Below, piece after piece: positions 1-9,135 of a DNA stretch of 24,016 nucleotides; the first letter of the stretch is position 1; each line of letters starts with the position of its first letter. Location of the stretch: assembly GCA_963575745.1 (NCBI GenBank), contig CAUYUJ010020757.1, positions 20,001-44,016 on the forward strand, read 5' to 3'. The notes below the pieces were generated by a model that had not been told where the DNA came from, ran no database searches, and worked only from the letters and a program-made list of their open reading frames with translations. The translations under genes and the position numbers were made by a program. The DNA is from Prorocentrum cordatum (lineage: Eukaryota > Sar > Dinophyceae > Prorocentrales > Prorocentraceae).

Positions 1-1519
1 CCCGATCATATGATGTAGACATCGGCATGATGCTGATTATTGTCTGTGTTGTTGACGCTTTACTTTATCTGGCTGCCACGTGTGGTGCTGCTTCGCCCAA
101 ACTGCACAATGATGCAAGGGTGTTTCGATGGGGAACTCTGCAAATACTGCCAACGTCGGACAGCATTTGGTGTCTACTGCACTCCCATCTGGTTGGCAAC
201 CCCATGCTCCCCAGATTTAGCAGCTGTTGTTGTTCAGATGGCGGGAGGCCGAGCATAGCAAGGACAGTAGGGGTGATCCAGAGGGGGTACTTGGCTTAAT
301 CTCACACGATTCTTTGAACATGCCTCATTCCCAATTCTATTCCCCAATTGATGCGCTGGTGTCGGCGATTTCGCGTTGGGCGGTGTCTCATTCGCGCGTG
401 TCTGCGAGCGGACGTTTCCTCCAGCAATTGTGGCAGTTGGCCTCGTGGCTTATCTTCTGATGCAGCCTATCTCGGTGTATCATTTGCCATTACTTGTTGC
501 CCTGGTCTTCCCTCTGTCTGACAGCCCAGTCTGGTTCAGTTCACATGGAATTTTGCGGAACGCAGTTCAATACAAGAAGCACGCATGCATTTGCCTACCT
601 TACTCTTTAAAGCATAAACGAGTTCAGTTTGCTCTCACGAACATCGCGGAGCTTTGCAAAGCATGCTAATTTGGACCTCAATTCATGGTATATGCCCAGG
701 CCTTACTCTGCCTTACCGTGTCTCATCCCACTGGTATTTGTATTGCTGTGTCCTGAGCAGTTGTTGTCATCTTCCCTTCTTTACGTAGTTTCTTCTTTAG
801 TGTTTGCTACATAAGGTGACTTGTGATGGCTCTCAGGGGAGTTTGCCCTTCGCTTTCTTCCGCACTGACGTACACGCGTCTCGCTTTTGCTATGTTTTGT
901 TCAGACCTTCCTTGCCCTGCTCTACCTGGAATGTCTTTTCTCCGCGGCTGTATTTTGGACTCGGCTTAAACATCGATGCCACAAACCGCTTTCGAGGCAA
1001 AGTCCAGTCTGGCGGCATGCCGGCATCGCTCGGCATATTGCTGGCTTGATGTCAGCTTGCTTCCAGGTTCGGACTGTCCCCTCTTTCCCTCCACCGTGCT
1101 GCATCCCTCTCCTTCAGGCTTCCACTTCGCTCGATACGAAGCCTCCTGAACCAAGCGGCCATCCATTCCTCGTCGTATGGCCAACCTCGTTCCCCTGGAG
1201 GCCCCGGCTCCACTCTTCCGCCCGTCCTGGGCACGTTTCGTTCCGCGGAGCAGGCCGCACGACGATGCGCCCAGTGCGAGTCTCGTGGTTTCTCACTCGT
1301 GCGAACGGTTCTGCAAGCCGTCTCGTTCCGGGGAGCCGATTCTGCCACTGGTGCGCAGCTCCTCTTGGTGCCTCGGGGCCGCTGGCTGGCTCCTCGCCTC
1401 TCTTCGGCTGCCTCTTCGCGCAGGGCTCTCTCTTGGGCCACCCGTTGCCCTCCCGGGCCCCAGCTTCCCTCTTCGTCTTCGACTCGCCATGGGCGAAACT
1501 AAGGGAACGAAAAGTGGCA
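1..1519. other. no recognisable gene; mixed-composition spacer
   Basis: This stretch is less GC-rich than the rest and T-rich on the plus strand up to about 950, then becomes GC-rich. Several frames stay open for 60-210 codons on both strands, notably 887-1522 plus and 1052-1441 minus, but they overlap one another, show no motif I recognise, and their composition simply follows the local base bias. I see no tandem repeat, RNA gene or transposon terminus here. Confidence 0.5.
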
Positions 1520-1521
1520 TA

Positions 1522-1679
1522 AACATAAAAACTCGGAGGTCCGCGCGGATTTCTCGGATCGGCGCTGGGGACCCCCGGCGGCGCCTCCGGCGCCGCCCCT
1601 GGCGCGCTCCGCGCGCCAGGGAGGGGGGCCCCAGCGCCGATCCGAGAAATCCGCGTGGACCTCCGAGTTTTTTTATGTT
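1522..1679. mobile_element. palindromic MITE-like element, family B copy 1, flanked by TA
   Basis: A 158-bp foldback element with arms of about 49 bp. The left arm begins AACATAAAAACTCGGAGGTC and the right arm is its near-perfect reverse complement, differing by two extra T in the A/T run and one base near CCGCG(C/T)GGA. TA dinucleotides sit directly outside both ends (1520-1521 and 1680-1681), the target duplication typical of Tc1/mariner-like elements. The centre is GC-rich and holds smaller palindromes such as GGCGCCTCCGGCGCC and CCTGGCGCGCTCCGCGCGCCAGG-like sequence. It has no coding capacity. A diverged copy lies at 21631-21789. Assignment to Tc1/mariner rests on the TA only. Confidence 0.8.
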
Positions 1680-1681
1680 TA

Positions 1682-1977
1682 GGTCACCTTTCGGTCCCCT
1701 AGGAACGGGTCCTGAGGGAGGCGGGTCCTGAGGCTTTTCGCCGCTTTTGGCCTCCCGGGGCCCCCCGCGGGCCCAGGGACCGTCAGAAGAGGACTCAGGA
1801 TGGAGAGCTGATCCCGGGGGAAGGCGGTTCCCACAGGGCCCGCTGCCCCCATGCTGAAGCTCCCCCCTCGTCTTCGACCCCGCCTCACCCTGCAGTGTGC
1901 CTCGGCCTCCCTCCCCGTCCTCGACCCCTTCTCTCTCCTCGACCCCCCTCCAGCTCCCCACCTCGTCTTCGGCCCCT
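1682..1977. other. GC-rich spacer, no gene
   Basis: Pyrimidine-rich GC-rich sequence with a loose repetition of CTCGAC/CTCGTC plus C runs between about 1865 and 1977. Nothing recognisable as coding. The repetitive words matter because they slightly weaken the 16-bp duplication claimed for the neighbouring element. Confidence 0.4.
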
Positions 1978-2157
1978 CCTCGTCGGCTCCAGTTGCTTAC
2001 CAGCCTCGAACTTATCCCTATCCCTAAGATTGACAATCTTAGGGATTCGCCCTTAAAGAATAAGGGAATCCCGAAGATTGGCATCGTAATGAGGAGGTGC
2101 CCAGCGTAGGGATAGGGATATGTTCCAGGCTGGTAAGCTGCCCTCGTCGGCTCCAGT
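1978..2157. mobile_element. inverted-repeat element (1994-2141) bounded by 16-bp direct repeats
   Basis: The 16-base word CCTCGTCGGCTCCAGT occurs at 1978-1993 and again at 2142-2157, exactly bracketing a 148-bp segment. The segment has imperfect terminal inverted repeats: GCTTACCAGCC at the left and GGCTGGTAAGC at the right, continuing inward to TATCCCTATCCCT and AGGGATAGGGATA. The interior holds a second hairpin around AAGATTGACAATCTT (near 2026). The arrangement reads as one insertion with a long target duplication. No protein is encoded. A 16-bp duplication is unusual for a cut-and-paste element, so the family is unknown. The ends include CTGGTAAG, which resembles a 5' splice site, but splicing is only speculation. 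Confidence 0.7.
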
Positions 2158-2300
2158 CTCCCCTCTCGCTTCCGCGGGTCCGCCCGTGCGTCCCCGGGGC
2201 GCCTGCCGGCACGTCGTCGCGCCGTGCCGTGCCCGCTGCTTCTTGCTTTGGCCTCGTCTGTCGTTCTGGCGCGCCTGGCCAGAGCGGTCATCGGCAGCAC

Positions 2301-2384
2301 GGAGGAGGAGGACTGAGGAGGAGAAGGAGGAGGAGGAGGAGGAGCAGGAGGAGGAGGAGGAGGAGGAGGAGGAGGAGGAGGAGA
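2301..2384 (+). repeat. (GGA)n microsatellite
   Basis: Nearly pure GGA/GAG triplets with a few interruptions (GACT, AAG, CAG). It gives poly-Glu/Gly/Arg frames on the plus strand and poly-Pro/Ser frames on the minus strand, and explains the apparent proline-rich protein reading across 1293-2468 minus. Confidence 0.95.
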
Positions 2385-2563
2385 CTTGATCTGAGGAGCA
2401 GTGGTGGTGAAGGGAGGAGCCCAGGGGAAAGTGGGAGCGGCACCAGCTGTAAGCCTTCGCTTGTGCAACAGGTGTGAAGTATGTGGCGCTCAAGAGCGCA
2501 TTGTTACATTGACGGTGCAGCCCGCCAGCTTTTCTTTGTCGAGCTATGTATTCCAGATGTTTT

Positions 2564-2596
<33 letters not shown>

Positions 2597-2620
2597 TTGT
2601 GCATGCATGTGTTTGTGCGA

Positions 2621-2671
<51 letters not shown>

Positions 2672-2690
2672 TTGTTTGTGTGTTCGTGCG
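2564..2690 (+). repeat. (TG)n microsatellite with GCGC core
   Basis: A TATATA lead runs into GT repeats, an interrupted GCGCGCGCGC block around 2619-2634, and a second long pure GT run. Alternating purine/pyrimidine sequence of this kind can adopt Z-DNA. No gene. Confidence 0.95.
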
Positions 2691-2811
2691 TCCACAGTGT
2701 TGGGTGCAAGTAGCTCGAACGCACCTCTTCCATGCCCTCGTGAGAGTGACGTCACCTTCCCAGCGGAGGACAAGTGTGTAGGCGAGTGTTTGTGCGCGCG
2801 TGCGCTTGCAT

Positions 2812-2812
<1 letters not shown>

Positions 2813-2844
<32 letters not shown>

Positions 2845-2854
2845 TGTGTGTGTA
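2813..2854 (+). repeat. second (TG)n microsatellite
   Basis: A run of TG repeats with one TC interruption. It ends at a perfect 16-bp palindrome, ATGCTCGCGCGAGCAT, at 2854-2869. Confidence 0.95.
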
Positions 2855-3012
2855 TGCTCGCGCGAGCATGCACGTCGCTGTACCTGCGGGCGTACGCATA
2901 TGTCGTGCGTGAGTGGGGAAGTGTGTGCGCTAGTGGAACGTATTTGCTCGAACACATGTGCAGACGCATGCGCCCTGTTTTTCAGCGCCCTCCCTCTTGT
3001 TTCCCTCCTCTT

Positions 3013-3121
3013 TGTCTGTCCGTCCGTCCGTCTGTCCGTCTGTCCTCCGTCCGTCCGTCCGTCCGTCTGTCTGTCTGTCTGTTTATCTGTCTGTCCGTGT
3101 GTCTATTTGTCTGTCTGTCTC
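3013..3121 (+). repeat. (TCYG)n tetranucleotide microsatellite
   Basis: Alternating TCTG and TCCG tetranucleotides with rare slips (CCTCCG, TTTA). The T/C switch at one position looks like transition decay of one original unit. It gives a serine/valine/cysteine-rich reading that should not be taken as protein. Confidence 0.95.
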
Positions 3122-3436
3122 TCCCTCTCTCTGTCTCTTTTTTTTCCCCCCCTCTCTCTATATGTATCTGAGCGTCTCTGTCATTCATGGTAACTCTTTT
3201 TCCATTTCTCTCTGCCTGTGTTTCTGCCCCTTCCTCCCTCTCTCTCTCTCTGTCTGTCCCTCTCTCTCTCTCGACTCACCCTCGCATCCACGCCCGTGTC
3301 TGCATCTCGCACTTCCCTGCCTGTGTGTCTCTCTACCCTCTCCCCCTCGTCGTCGCACTCGTCGTTGTCGTGTTCGTCGTGGTCGTCGTCGTCGTCGTTC
3401 CCCTCCACGCGCTTCCGCCTCCGCCTCCGCCTCCGC
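3119..3436 (+). repeat. pyrimidine-rich CT repeats, then TCG and CCGCCT triplet repeats
   Basis: CTCT blocks (3119-3165 and about 3235-3275) lead to a TCG/TTG/TGG triplet run at about 3349-3400 and short CCGCCT repeats at about 3412-3436. LINE-derived sequence begins straight after, so this block marks the LINE's 5' truncation point or its target. Confidence 0.85.
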
Positions 3437-4768
3437 AATAACTACACAGTGGGAAGGGGACCCAGAACTGGACTTGGAGTTATACAGTGGGGACAAGGCA
3501 ACCACACGGCGGCGAGGAGACTCATGGATGTGCTGATTATGTGTCGAAGTACCCAGACCACCCCCCTTGCGTGGCATAGGTCCAAGTCGTTCGGAGCAGA
3601 TAAGAACAACGGACGACAGGGGGTACTAGGGAAGCGCATCATGCACGCGTACTGCAGTGTAGGCATGTCGTGGCACGCGGGCATACACAGACGTGGCACG
3701 CCATTTCAGCATGCAGCGTGGGCGCAGGACGGGCTACCGCACCGGTGTCGGGAGAACGCTCTTGCCACGCTGATGACGACGAAATGGAAGGCTGAGCAAC
3801 TAGGATACAGCTCTGTGTACACCAACTATGATTGCTCTTATGCGTTTGCCTCTACGGATAAGCGCCTCCTGCATGCAGTTGTCTTCAAACGAGCTGATGA
3901 ATGGGACCGAGTGCACTCTGTGGGGGCCATCGACATGACAGCTATGACGATAGAAACACCCACGGAAGCCGTCACAATGGAAACCCTCTCGGGAGCCCAG
4001 ATGGGCTTCACGTTGGCACCGAGGCAATTCAATTACAGCTACAACCTATACGTGCAACAATGGAACGACGGCGTGCGAAACGATCCTACGCAAAAGCTAC
4101 ACGACACCCAGCACCCCATTACTCACCAAGTGCACGACCTCAGCCTCAACACAATCATGGACGATATCACAAAGACTCACATCCTCCCAGCTGGAGCGTC
4201 AGCGACCCACGTCACTGCCCACCTGAACCAGGCCACGCAAGAGCTCGAGACAACACTTGCCAAGGGCAACTGGAAGCTCACCCCCACCAAAACCAACCAC
4301 CTCCTCTGCCTCCGAGGCCAGGGGAGCTACAGCTGCACCCGCAAGTTGCGCCGTTCAAAGGAGCTGAAGGGCATTTCCCTTGGGGAAATGAGGGTTCTGG
4401 GGCCGTTTATCCCGTCAGATCAAGGCATCACGGGGGAGATCAAGAAACGGTGCGACGCGATCCGCCTAGCCTGGAGGCAAGGCGGCACCTTCTGGAGCTC
4501 CAAGAACAGCTTCGCAGTCAAGCGAATGATGTTCATTGCGTTTGTGTTCGGAGCTGGCCTCAGCGGATTAACGGCGATGGTACTCAGCCCATGTCACACT
4601 GCTACTCTAGATGCGGTGATCGGCAAATGCTTGCGTACGCTCGCTCGGGGCAAGATGTCGTGGACACGAGCGGACGGCACAGTACGATGTTACAGCACAG
4701 CCCGCGTGTTCAGGGAATGGAGGCTAGAGAGGACAGAAGACGCTCTACGGGCACGGCGACTGAAATGA
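3437..4768 (+). pseudogene. non-LTR retrotransposon (LINE) reverse transcriptase, 5'-truncated
   Basis: Frame 2 is open from the low-complexity block to a TGA at 4766-4768. The translation carries the order of a LINE reverse transcriptase. Motif A is YDCSYAFAS, with its Asp at 3830-3832. Motif B is SGAQMGFTLAPRQF, from about 3989. The catalytic motif C is NTIMDDI, with its two Asp at 4160-4165. A motif-D-like NWKLTPTKTNHLLC stretch follows, then ELKGISLGEMRVLGPFIPSD. This enzyme would make cDNA from the element's own RNA at a nicked target. The upstream endonuclease domain and probably the first RT motifs are absent, as expected of 5' truncation. The in-frame TGA interrupts the sequence before the tail domain, which continues in the same frame. 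The family resembles dinoflagellate LINEs. The element is not functional as it stands. Confidence 0.87.
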
Positions 4769-5505
4769 TACCAACAGTGGGCGAAGTACCCAGAAGCTCG
4801 CGGCAACCTGGTTGCAGCTATCTTTGGCCTCGGTGTGATGGAGCGGTTGAAGGGTGTTACACGATTGTTGCCAGGGGGCTGGGTGGGGACTTACTCTACA
4901 CCTATGGCACAACAGTATCGGCGCGACCTAGATTTGCTAGCAGAGATGGACGAAAACATGCAAGCATGGTACGAGCACCGTGCGTCAGATCTGGCCATAC
5001 TTACACCAGGAACCGAGGAGTGGCGGCAGTGGCTATGTGTCGACACGAGCATATTGCGCAGTACAGCGCAGAGGGGAGGAGGCAGAGAAGAGGGAGAGGG
5101 CGAGACGGTGGAGGAGCAGGAGGAGGCCCTTGCACGTCCCTTTTGGTGCGGCCACCCGTGTGTCGACGACGGAGGAAGGGGGGCAGTATGCGGGAGGAGG
5201 TTTAGGACAGCACAGGCACTACAGGCACACAAGAGAGGAGCGCACAACCTTCGCACGCTGCTCACAGTGTCTGTTACCACTAATCAGTGCCCCTGGTGTC
5301 TCAGTGTATTCCTCAATCGCAAGACGGCGATATATCATTGTCACAGGGCTGTAGAACGGCACGGCACGTGCTATGTCGACCGCAGCAAATGGGCCCACGA
5401 ACTATTGGAACCAGCCTCATTGGAGTGCGGCCTATGTGGATACGAGGCCCAAGACTTACTTTCTTTTCAGTGCCACGTTCGATCGCATCACGAAGGCCCC
5501 CACTC
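4769..5505 (+). pseudogene. LINE tail: linker and zinc-finger region, same frame as the RT
   Basis: After the TGA the same frame stays open: YQQWAKYPEARGNLVAAIFG, then a W/R-rich linker, then three Cys/His clusters. Finger 1 starts CGHPCVDDGGRGAVCGRRF (first Cys at 5147) and ends in an AHKRGAH pair near 5228-5245. Finger 2 starts CPWCLSVFLNRKTAIYHCH at 5288. Finger 3 is CGLCGYEAQ...CHVRSHH at about 5426-5495. Zinc fingers after the RT are common in LINEs and are thought to bind nucleic acid. The linker contains an acidic run (EEGEGETVEEQEE). Because frame and order match the RT, I treat this as one ORF split by a single stop. Confidence 0.8.
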
Positions 5506-6315
5506 GGTCAAAGAGCGTACTTGCCATGGCGGCGATGGTGCCGAGAGCGGACTGGCAGCTTGCTGGCAAGCGAGGCGCAAGCAGCGATTTGGCAGGAGAA
5601 CGACGCTCGTCGCCGGCAGCTTCGGCGGCAGCAAGCGGCGGTGGAGGGGGACAACAGCCACAACGAGGACGCGGCGGCGACCACGAACACTACGACGACC
5701 GCCTGAACGTGACGATGAAGCTCGCCCTGCGAAACGCGCAAGACTTGAGGGAGGTGATGCACGTGCTGTCCGACTTCTGGCTCATCCCAGCGCAGGCCAG
5801 GGCCTTCCAAGCGGGCCTGCAGGCAGCCAAGAAGTACGCCACGGAGGTCCGCTCCCGAGGGAAGAAGCATGGCTTGGGACCCCCGCACGTGCACGTGGCC
5901 ATCGAGGTGATGCGCGAGCTGCACGAGTCCATGGCAGTATCATGGAGAAGGAGAGCAAAGCCATCCTGCTAGAGTTCATCAACTCGACGGCGAACGCCTA
6001 CGGCCAGGCCATGATCGAGGAGATCTTCAAGAGCTTCAAGGTCAACGAGACCTACAAGAGGGAGGACGAGGACGAGGGGGACAGGTATGGCAAGCTCCAG
6101 TACAGCCTGAACCCGACTCCAGTGCTGGGCGCCATCCTACAGGGGAAGGAGATCGGGGAGACCGAGCTCGCATGGGTGAAAACTTTTCAGTGTTCAAGCT
6201 CAAGGAGGCGATGACGGGCAGCCTGCTGGGCCTCAACGCGACCAAGGGGAAGGCCTCTGCCCCCAAGAGCGCCTTGGAGAGAGCAGTCGAATCGCCCTTG
6301 CGCCGCAGGCAGTAA
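5506..6315 (+). pseudogene. LINE C-terminal domain, broken by frameshifts
   Basis: The reading moves to frame 3 somewhere in about 5490-5560: a Gly/Ala/Ser-rich linker, then DDRLNVTMKLALRNAQDLRE and HGLGPPHVHVAIEVMRELHE (to about 5935). It shifts to frame 2 near 5930-5945 (MEKESKAILLEFINSTANAY, NPTPVLGAILQGKEIGETEL), then to frame 1 near 6180 (ENFSVFKLKEAMTGSLLGLN), ending at TAA 6313-6315. The join points are estimates. I recall similar LALRNAQ...GPPH segments at the C-terminus of dinoflagellate LINE proteins, but their function is unknown. At least three frame changes make this non-functional, unless small introns account for some of them. Confidence 0.65.
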
Positions 6316-6547
6316 CGACGGCACCAGCATCCCGACACAACCTGCCGACGCTAGGCGATGTTGCTGGGCGGCCAGGTCGAGAGGCGCCCACGACGGTGGA
6401 TGGTAGGGGGGCGTGCGGCTCCCTACCTTCCGTCCATCAGCCTTGGCCGAAGGGCTGGGCTGGGCCGACGGCGCCAGCATCCCGACGCAACCTGCCGACA
6501 CAAGGCGATGTTGCTGGGCGGCCAGGTCGAGAGGCGCCCACGACGGT
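6316..6547 (+). repeat. 150-bp-period duplication just after the LINE stop
   Basis: An 82-bp segment at 6316-6397 (starts CGACGGCACCAGCATCCCGA) recurs at 6466-6547 with about five substitutions. A 68-bp spacer (6398-6465) lies between, so the array is one and a half units of a 150-bp tandem repeat. It begins at the base after the LINE TAA, which fits a duplicated 3' untranslated region. The spacer belongs to a dispersed repeat also seen at 7311-7381. Confidence 0.85.
6395..6465. repeat. 71-bp dispersed repeat, copy 1
   Basis: Starts GGTGGATGGT and ends GGGCTGGGC. It matches 7311-7381 along its whole length with a handful of changes, mainly transitions. The first half can fold into an imperfect hairpin (GATGG...GGGGGGC / GGCCCCCTACC...CATC), and CCTTGGCCGAAGG makes a small second stem. 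The match stops abruptly at both ends, so it behaves as a mobile or shuffled unit. Confidence 0.75.
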
Positions 6548-6617
6548 AGCCAGCGGTCCGTTGTTGCCTTTGCCTCCTCTCTCGTCGTCCCTTGCACGCT
6601 GGCCACCAGAGAGCGAG

Positions 6618-6890
6618 ATGGAAAAGCTTGCTCATGCGATCAGTCTCGACCCGAAGAAATTCCAGAAACTTAGGGAACAGAGAACAATCATTTTCACATT
6701 CGAAGAGATGTACGCCCTTGCAGTGCAGTATCGCGAACGACGCAGGTACATTGTGGATCTCAGCCAGGGACTCGTACAAGGACCTCCTAGGACCCCATGC
6801 CAAAGTTCAGGAGGACAAGGTACCAACCTACAGGCACCAGTACGAGGACCACAAGAGCACCCGACGGGGCCCAGGCAGCATAGCAGTGAC
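6618..6890 (+). pseudogene. unrecognised coding-like remnant
   Basis: Frame 3 from 6618 reads EMEKLAHAISLDPKKFQKLR followed by an FTFEEMYALAVQYRERRRYI segment. This has mixed charge and hydrophobicity, unlike the repeat-derived frames nearby. From about 6765 frame 1 gives another plausible stretch (DSYKDLLGPHAKVQEDKV, then YRHQYEDHKSTRRGPGS), suggesting a frameshift near 6765-6780. I do not recognise the family. It could be a remnant of a retroelement or of a host exon. There is no clear start, and the rest of 6890-7310 holds nothing recognisable. Confidence 0.3.
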
Positions 6891-7310
6891 ATGTGACGCC
6901 CGACTCCTGCACAACAGTGTGATGACATTAAATTACCCTTGCAGCATCGATTTGCAGTCTCGGCCCAACGGCAGAGATTCAATCGCCCTTCATCTTACTC
7001 TGCTCTCGCATACGACGGCGAGCCCAAGCCCGAGGGGACAGCGCCCAGCCCACACAGAGCACCTCGACATTCGATATGCGTCATGACTGGCCGGCAGTTG
7101 ATGTGCAACAGGTGCAGATAGGACGGCCGTGAGGTTCCGAGGGGAGTGAGGCCACTGAGGCGACAGCGCGCATCCAGGCGGTGCCGCAGCTATATAGTAA
7201 TCCCACTGTAGCTGCGAGAGATCCCCTGCTTATCTTGCTGTCTCTGCCCCTCCCCCTCTCGTGATTGAAGCCGCGCCTGTCGGCCCTCATCCGCCTCCTC
7301 AACGTCGTCA

Positions 7311-7381
7311 GGTGGATGGTCGGGGGGCGCGCGGCCCCCTACCTTCCGCCCATCAGCCTTGGCCGAAGGGCTGGGCTGGGC
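7311..7381. repeat. 71-bp dispersed repeat, copy 2
   Basis: Second copy of the 6395-6465 unit, here without the flanking 82-bp segments. It keeps the GGGGGGC/GGCCCCC hairpin and the CCTTGGCCGAAGG palindrome. No target duplication is obvious. Confidence 0.75.
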
Positions 7382-8002
7382 AGGGGGGTTCAGGTTCAGG
7401 TATTTCGAGCGCGGGCAGTTCGACCAGATGCGAACAGCCGCCTTCTTCTTTTTCTTCTTTGCTGCAAGGAGGAGCCGCCCCTTGGGGGGCCCCGCGCCCA
7501 GGGAGGCCTGGGTGCTTCCCCGCGCCGTTTTTGGGTTTGAACTGGCTGCTCTGCCCGCTCCCCCCTGCCGACATTGGGAACGGTGTTCGGGCCTCCCCAT
7601 GACGGCGTGGAGGAGGGGGTCGTGGTGGCCAGCTCGAGCCCCTCTGCGAGGCTCGTGCCTCGCCGCCGATGGCCACTCACCTTGCGCGCAACGGCTCGCT
7701 CGGTGAGTCGCCAGGCTGGCCCAGTCCCGAAGAGAGGGCCAGCTCCCACGTATCCGCAGGGGTCTCACTAGCTCATGAGCGTAGAGGAGCTACGACCCCC
7801 GAGCGCCTGCCTTGCCTTGCCTTGCCTCTGCCCGCCAGGCCCCCGCTCGGCCCGCGCCCGCGTGCGCCCCCGCTCGGCCCTCGGGCGCCGGCGTGCCGGA
7901 GGCGCCGCGCGCGGGGGGCTGCCGCCGCGCCCGCGCGCGCGCCTCCCGCGGCTCCGCGGCTCCAAACGCTTCGGGGCGGCCGGTTTTCGGCCAGTGATCG
8001 TT
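7382..8002. other. GC-rich spacer, no supported gene
   Basis: Very GC-rich sequence with long but overlapping frames on both strands, poly-Lys/Phe runs from TTCTTCTTTTTC near 7440-7460, and short tandem words such as CCTTGCCTTGCCTTG near 7809. No motif is recognised in any frame. Confidence 0.45.
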
Positions 8003-8105
8003 TCCTCCTCCTCCTCCCCTCTCCTCCTCCTCCTCCTCGTCCTCCTCCCCCCCTCCTCCTCCCCCTCCTCCTCCTCCTCCTCCTCCTCCTCCTCGTCCTC
8101 CTCCT
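8003..8105 (+). repeat. (TCC)n microsatellite
   Basis: CTC/TCC triplets with C-run interruptions. It gives poly-Ser/Leu/Pro readings on the plus strand and poly-Glu/Arg on the minus strand. It sits directly upstream of the copia-derived sequence. Confidence 0.95.
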
Positions 8106-8149
8106 TGAGTTCTCCGTCCGGCATCGCCCGCGCGCCCCTGCCTGTTCGG

Positions 8150-8680
8150 ATTGACACACCTGAGGCCGACAAGAGCACTATCGTGTGCGATGAGGCCCCT
8201 GAAGGCGCGTCATCGCCAGCACCGACGGTTGATTATGGAGCGCCCAAGAAGACCGGGGAGGCTAAGCCATCCCCCGGTCAAGTCCAGCAAACCACGAAGA
8301 AGCGCGACTTGAGTCGCAAAGACGACGCCGAAACCACAGGGCGAAGGTTATCACCGTCACAGTCTCCTGAGAGCAAGAATTTCAGATCGCGGTCATCATC
8401 GGCGCCCCCTGATACCGGCAAACGACCATTACCCATCAAAGACCATTTGGGACGCGGATCATTGGCATCGACTTCACCACCTCGATTGACGGAGATGAAG
8501 CGGCCCACGATATTGGAGGTCTCTGTGGCCCTCGGTGATCAGCACATTGGCGTCGCTCATGTTCAGGACAGGCACTTGATCGGCGCCTGCGTGGCTACAG
8601 ATGAGTTTGACGAGCACGAGCACCTCATGATGAATATGGCCCCGGGAAGTTTCGGAACACCTACGACGCGTGCAGCATAA
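8150..8680 (+). pseudogene. copia-type polyprotein, hinge between integrase and reverse transcriptase (probable)
   Basis: Frame 2 reads a hydrophilic Ser/Pro/Lys-rich segment (DYGAPKKTGEAKPSPGQVQQ, QTTKKRDLSRKDDAETTGRR, SPSQSPESKNFRSRSSS), then LTEMKRPTILEVSVALGDQ and a C-terminal DEFDEHEHLMMNMAPGSFG before TAA at about 8678-8680. No zinc knuckle or integrase DDE motif is visible. Position and composition match the disordered stretch preceding the RT in copia polyproteins. I call it by context, so it could be something else. Confidence 0.45.
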
Positions 8681-8769
8681 CGCGACATCCTGGACAGCGC
8701 CAGAGGCCCATTGAATCATACCATGCCCGTCTTAAGAGGATCGGGCGTTCTATTTCGATCGCTTGACCG

Positions 8770-9135
8770 GTGAAACCTGGTGAAGCTAAATATGCGCAAT
8801 CAGATGGCGTTCTCACGGATGCGGACATCATTGCTTACTGGGACAAGGTCGAGGCCGCCGACAGGGCCGAAGCTCGATCATTCATCGACAACCAGTGCTT
8901 CCGCGCGACTCACCAGAACAGCCTGGACACTAATGATATTATTGACGCTACATGGGTCAGACGCTGGAAGAAGGTCTACAATGACAAGAACGAGGTCTCT
9001 TGGATCATAGAGTCTCGCCTCTGTGGCAGGGGCTTTCTAGACGCTCAAAAGAACGATGTGATGATACGCTCCTGCACGGCTCCCAGGTTCTCCCAGAGGA
9101 TTATCGCTTCACTTCTCATTGGAAAAGGAGCTGAT
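8770..9135 (+). pseudogene. copia-type reverse transcriptase (RVT_2), N-terminal part
   Basis: Frame 1 carries DATWVRRWKKVYNDKNEVSW, then IIESRLCGRGFLDAQKNDVM and RSCTAPRFSQRIIASLLIGK. This matches the conserved start of the copia RT: a W(V)xxWK motif, then xxRLCARGFxDxQ and a TA(P)RxSQR segment. The first codon in the open frame is GTG and is not a real start; upstream sequence belongs to the same polyprotein. Near 9120-9145 the reading must move to frame 2 to continue into the catalytic core, so the gene is broken by a frameshift. Confidence 0.8.

Noticed and set aside
1293-2468. 391-codon minus-strand frame
   Set aside because: It crosses a palindromic element, an inverted-repeat element and a GGA microsatellite. 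The proline run is the microsatellite, and no domain is seen.
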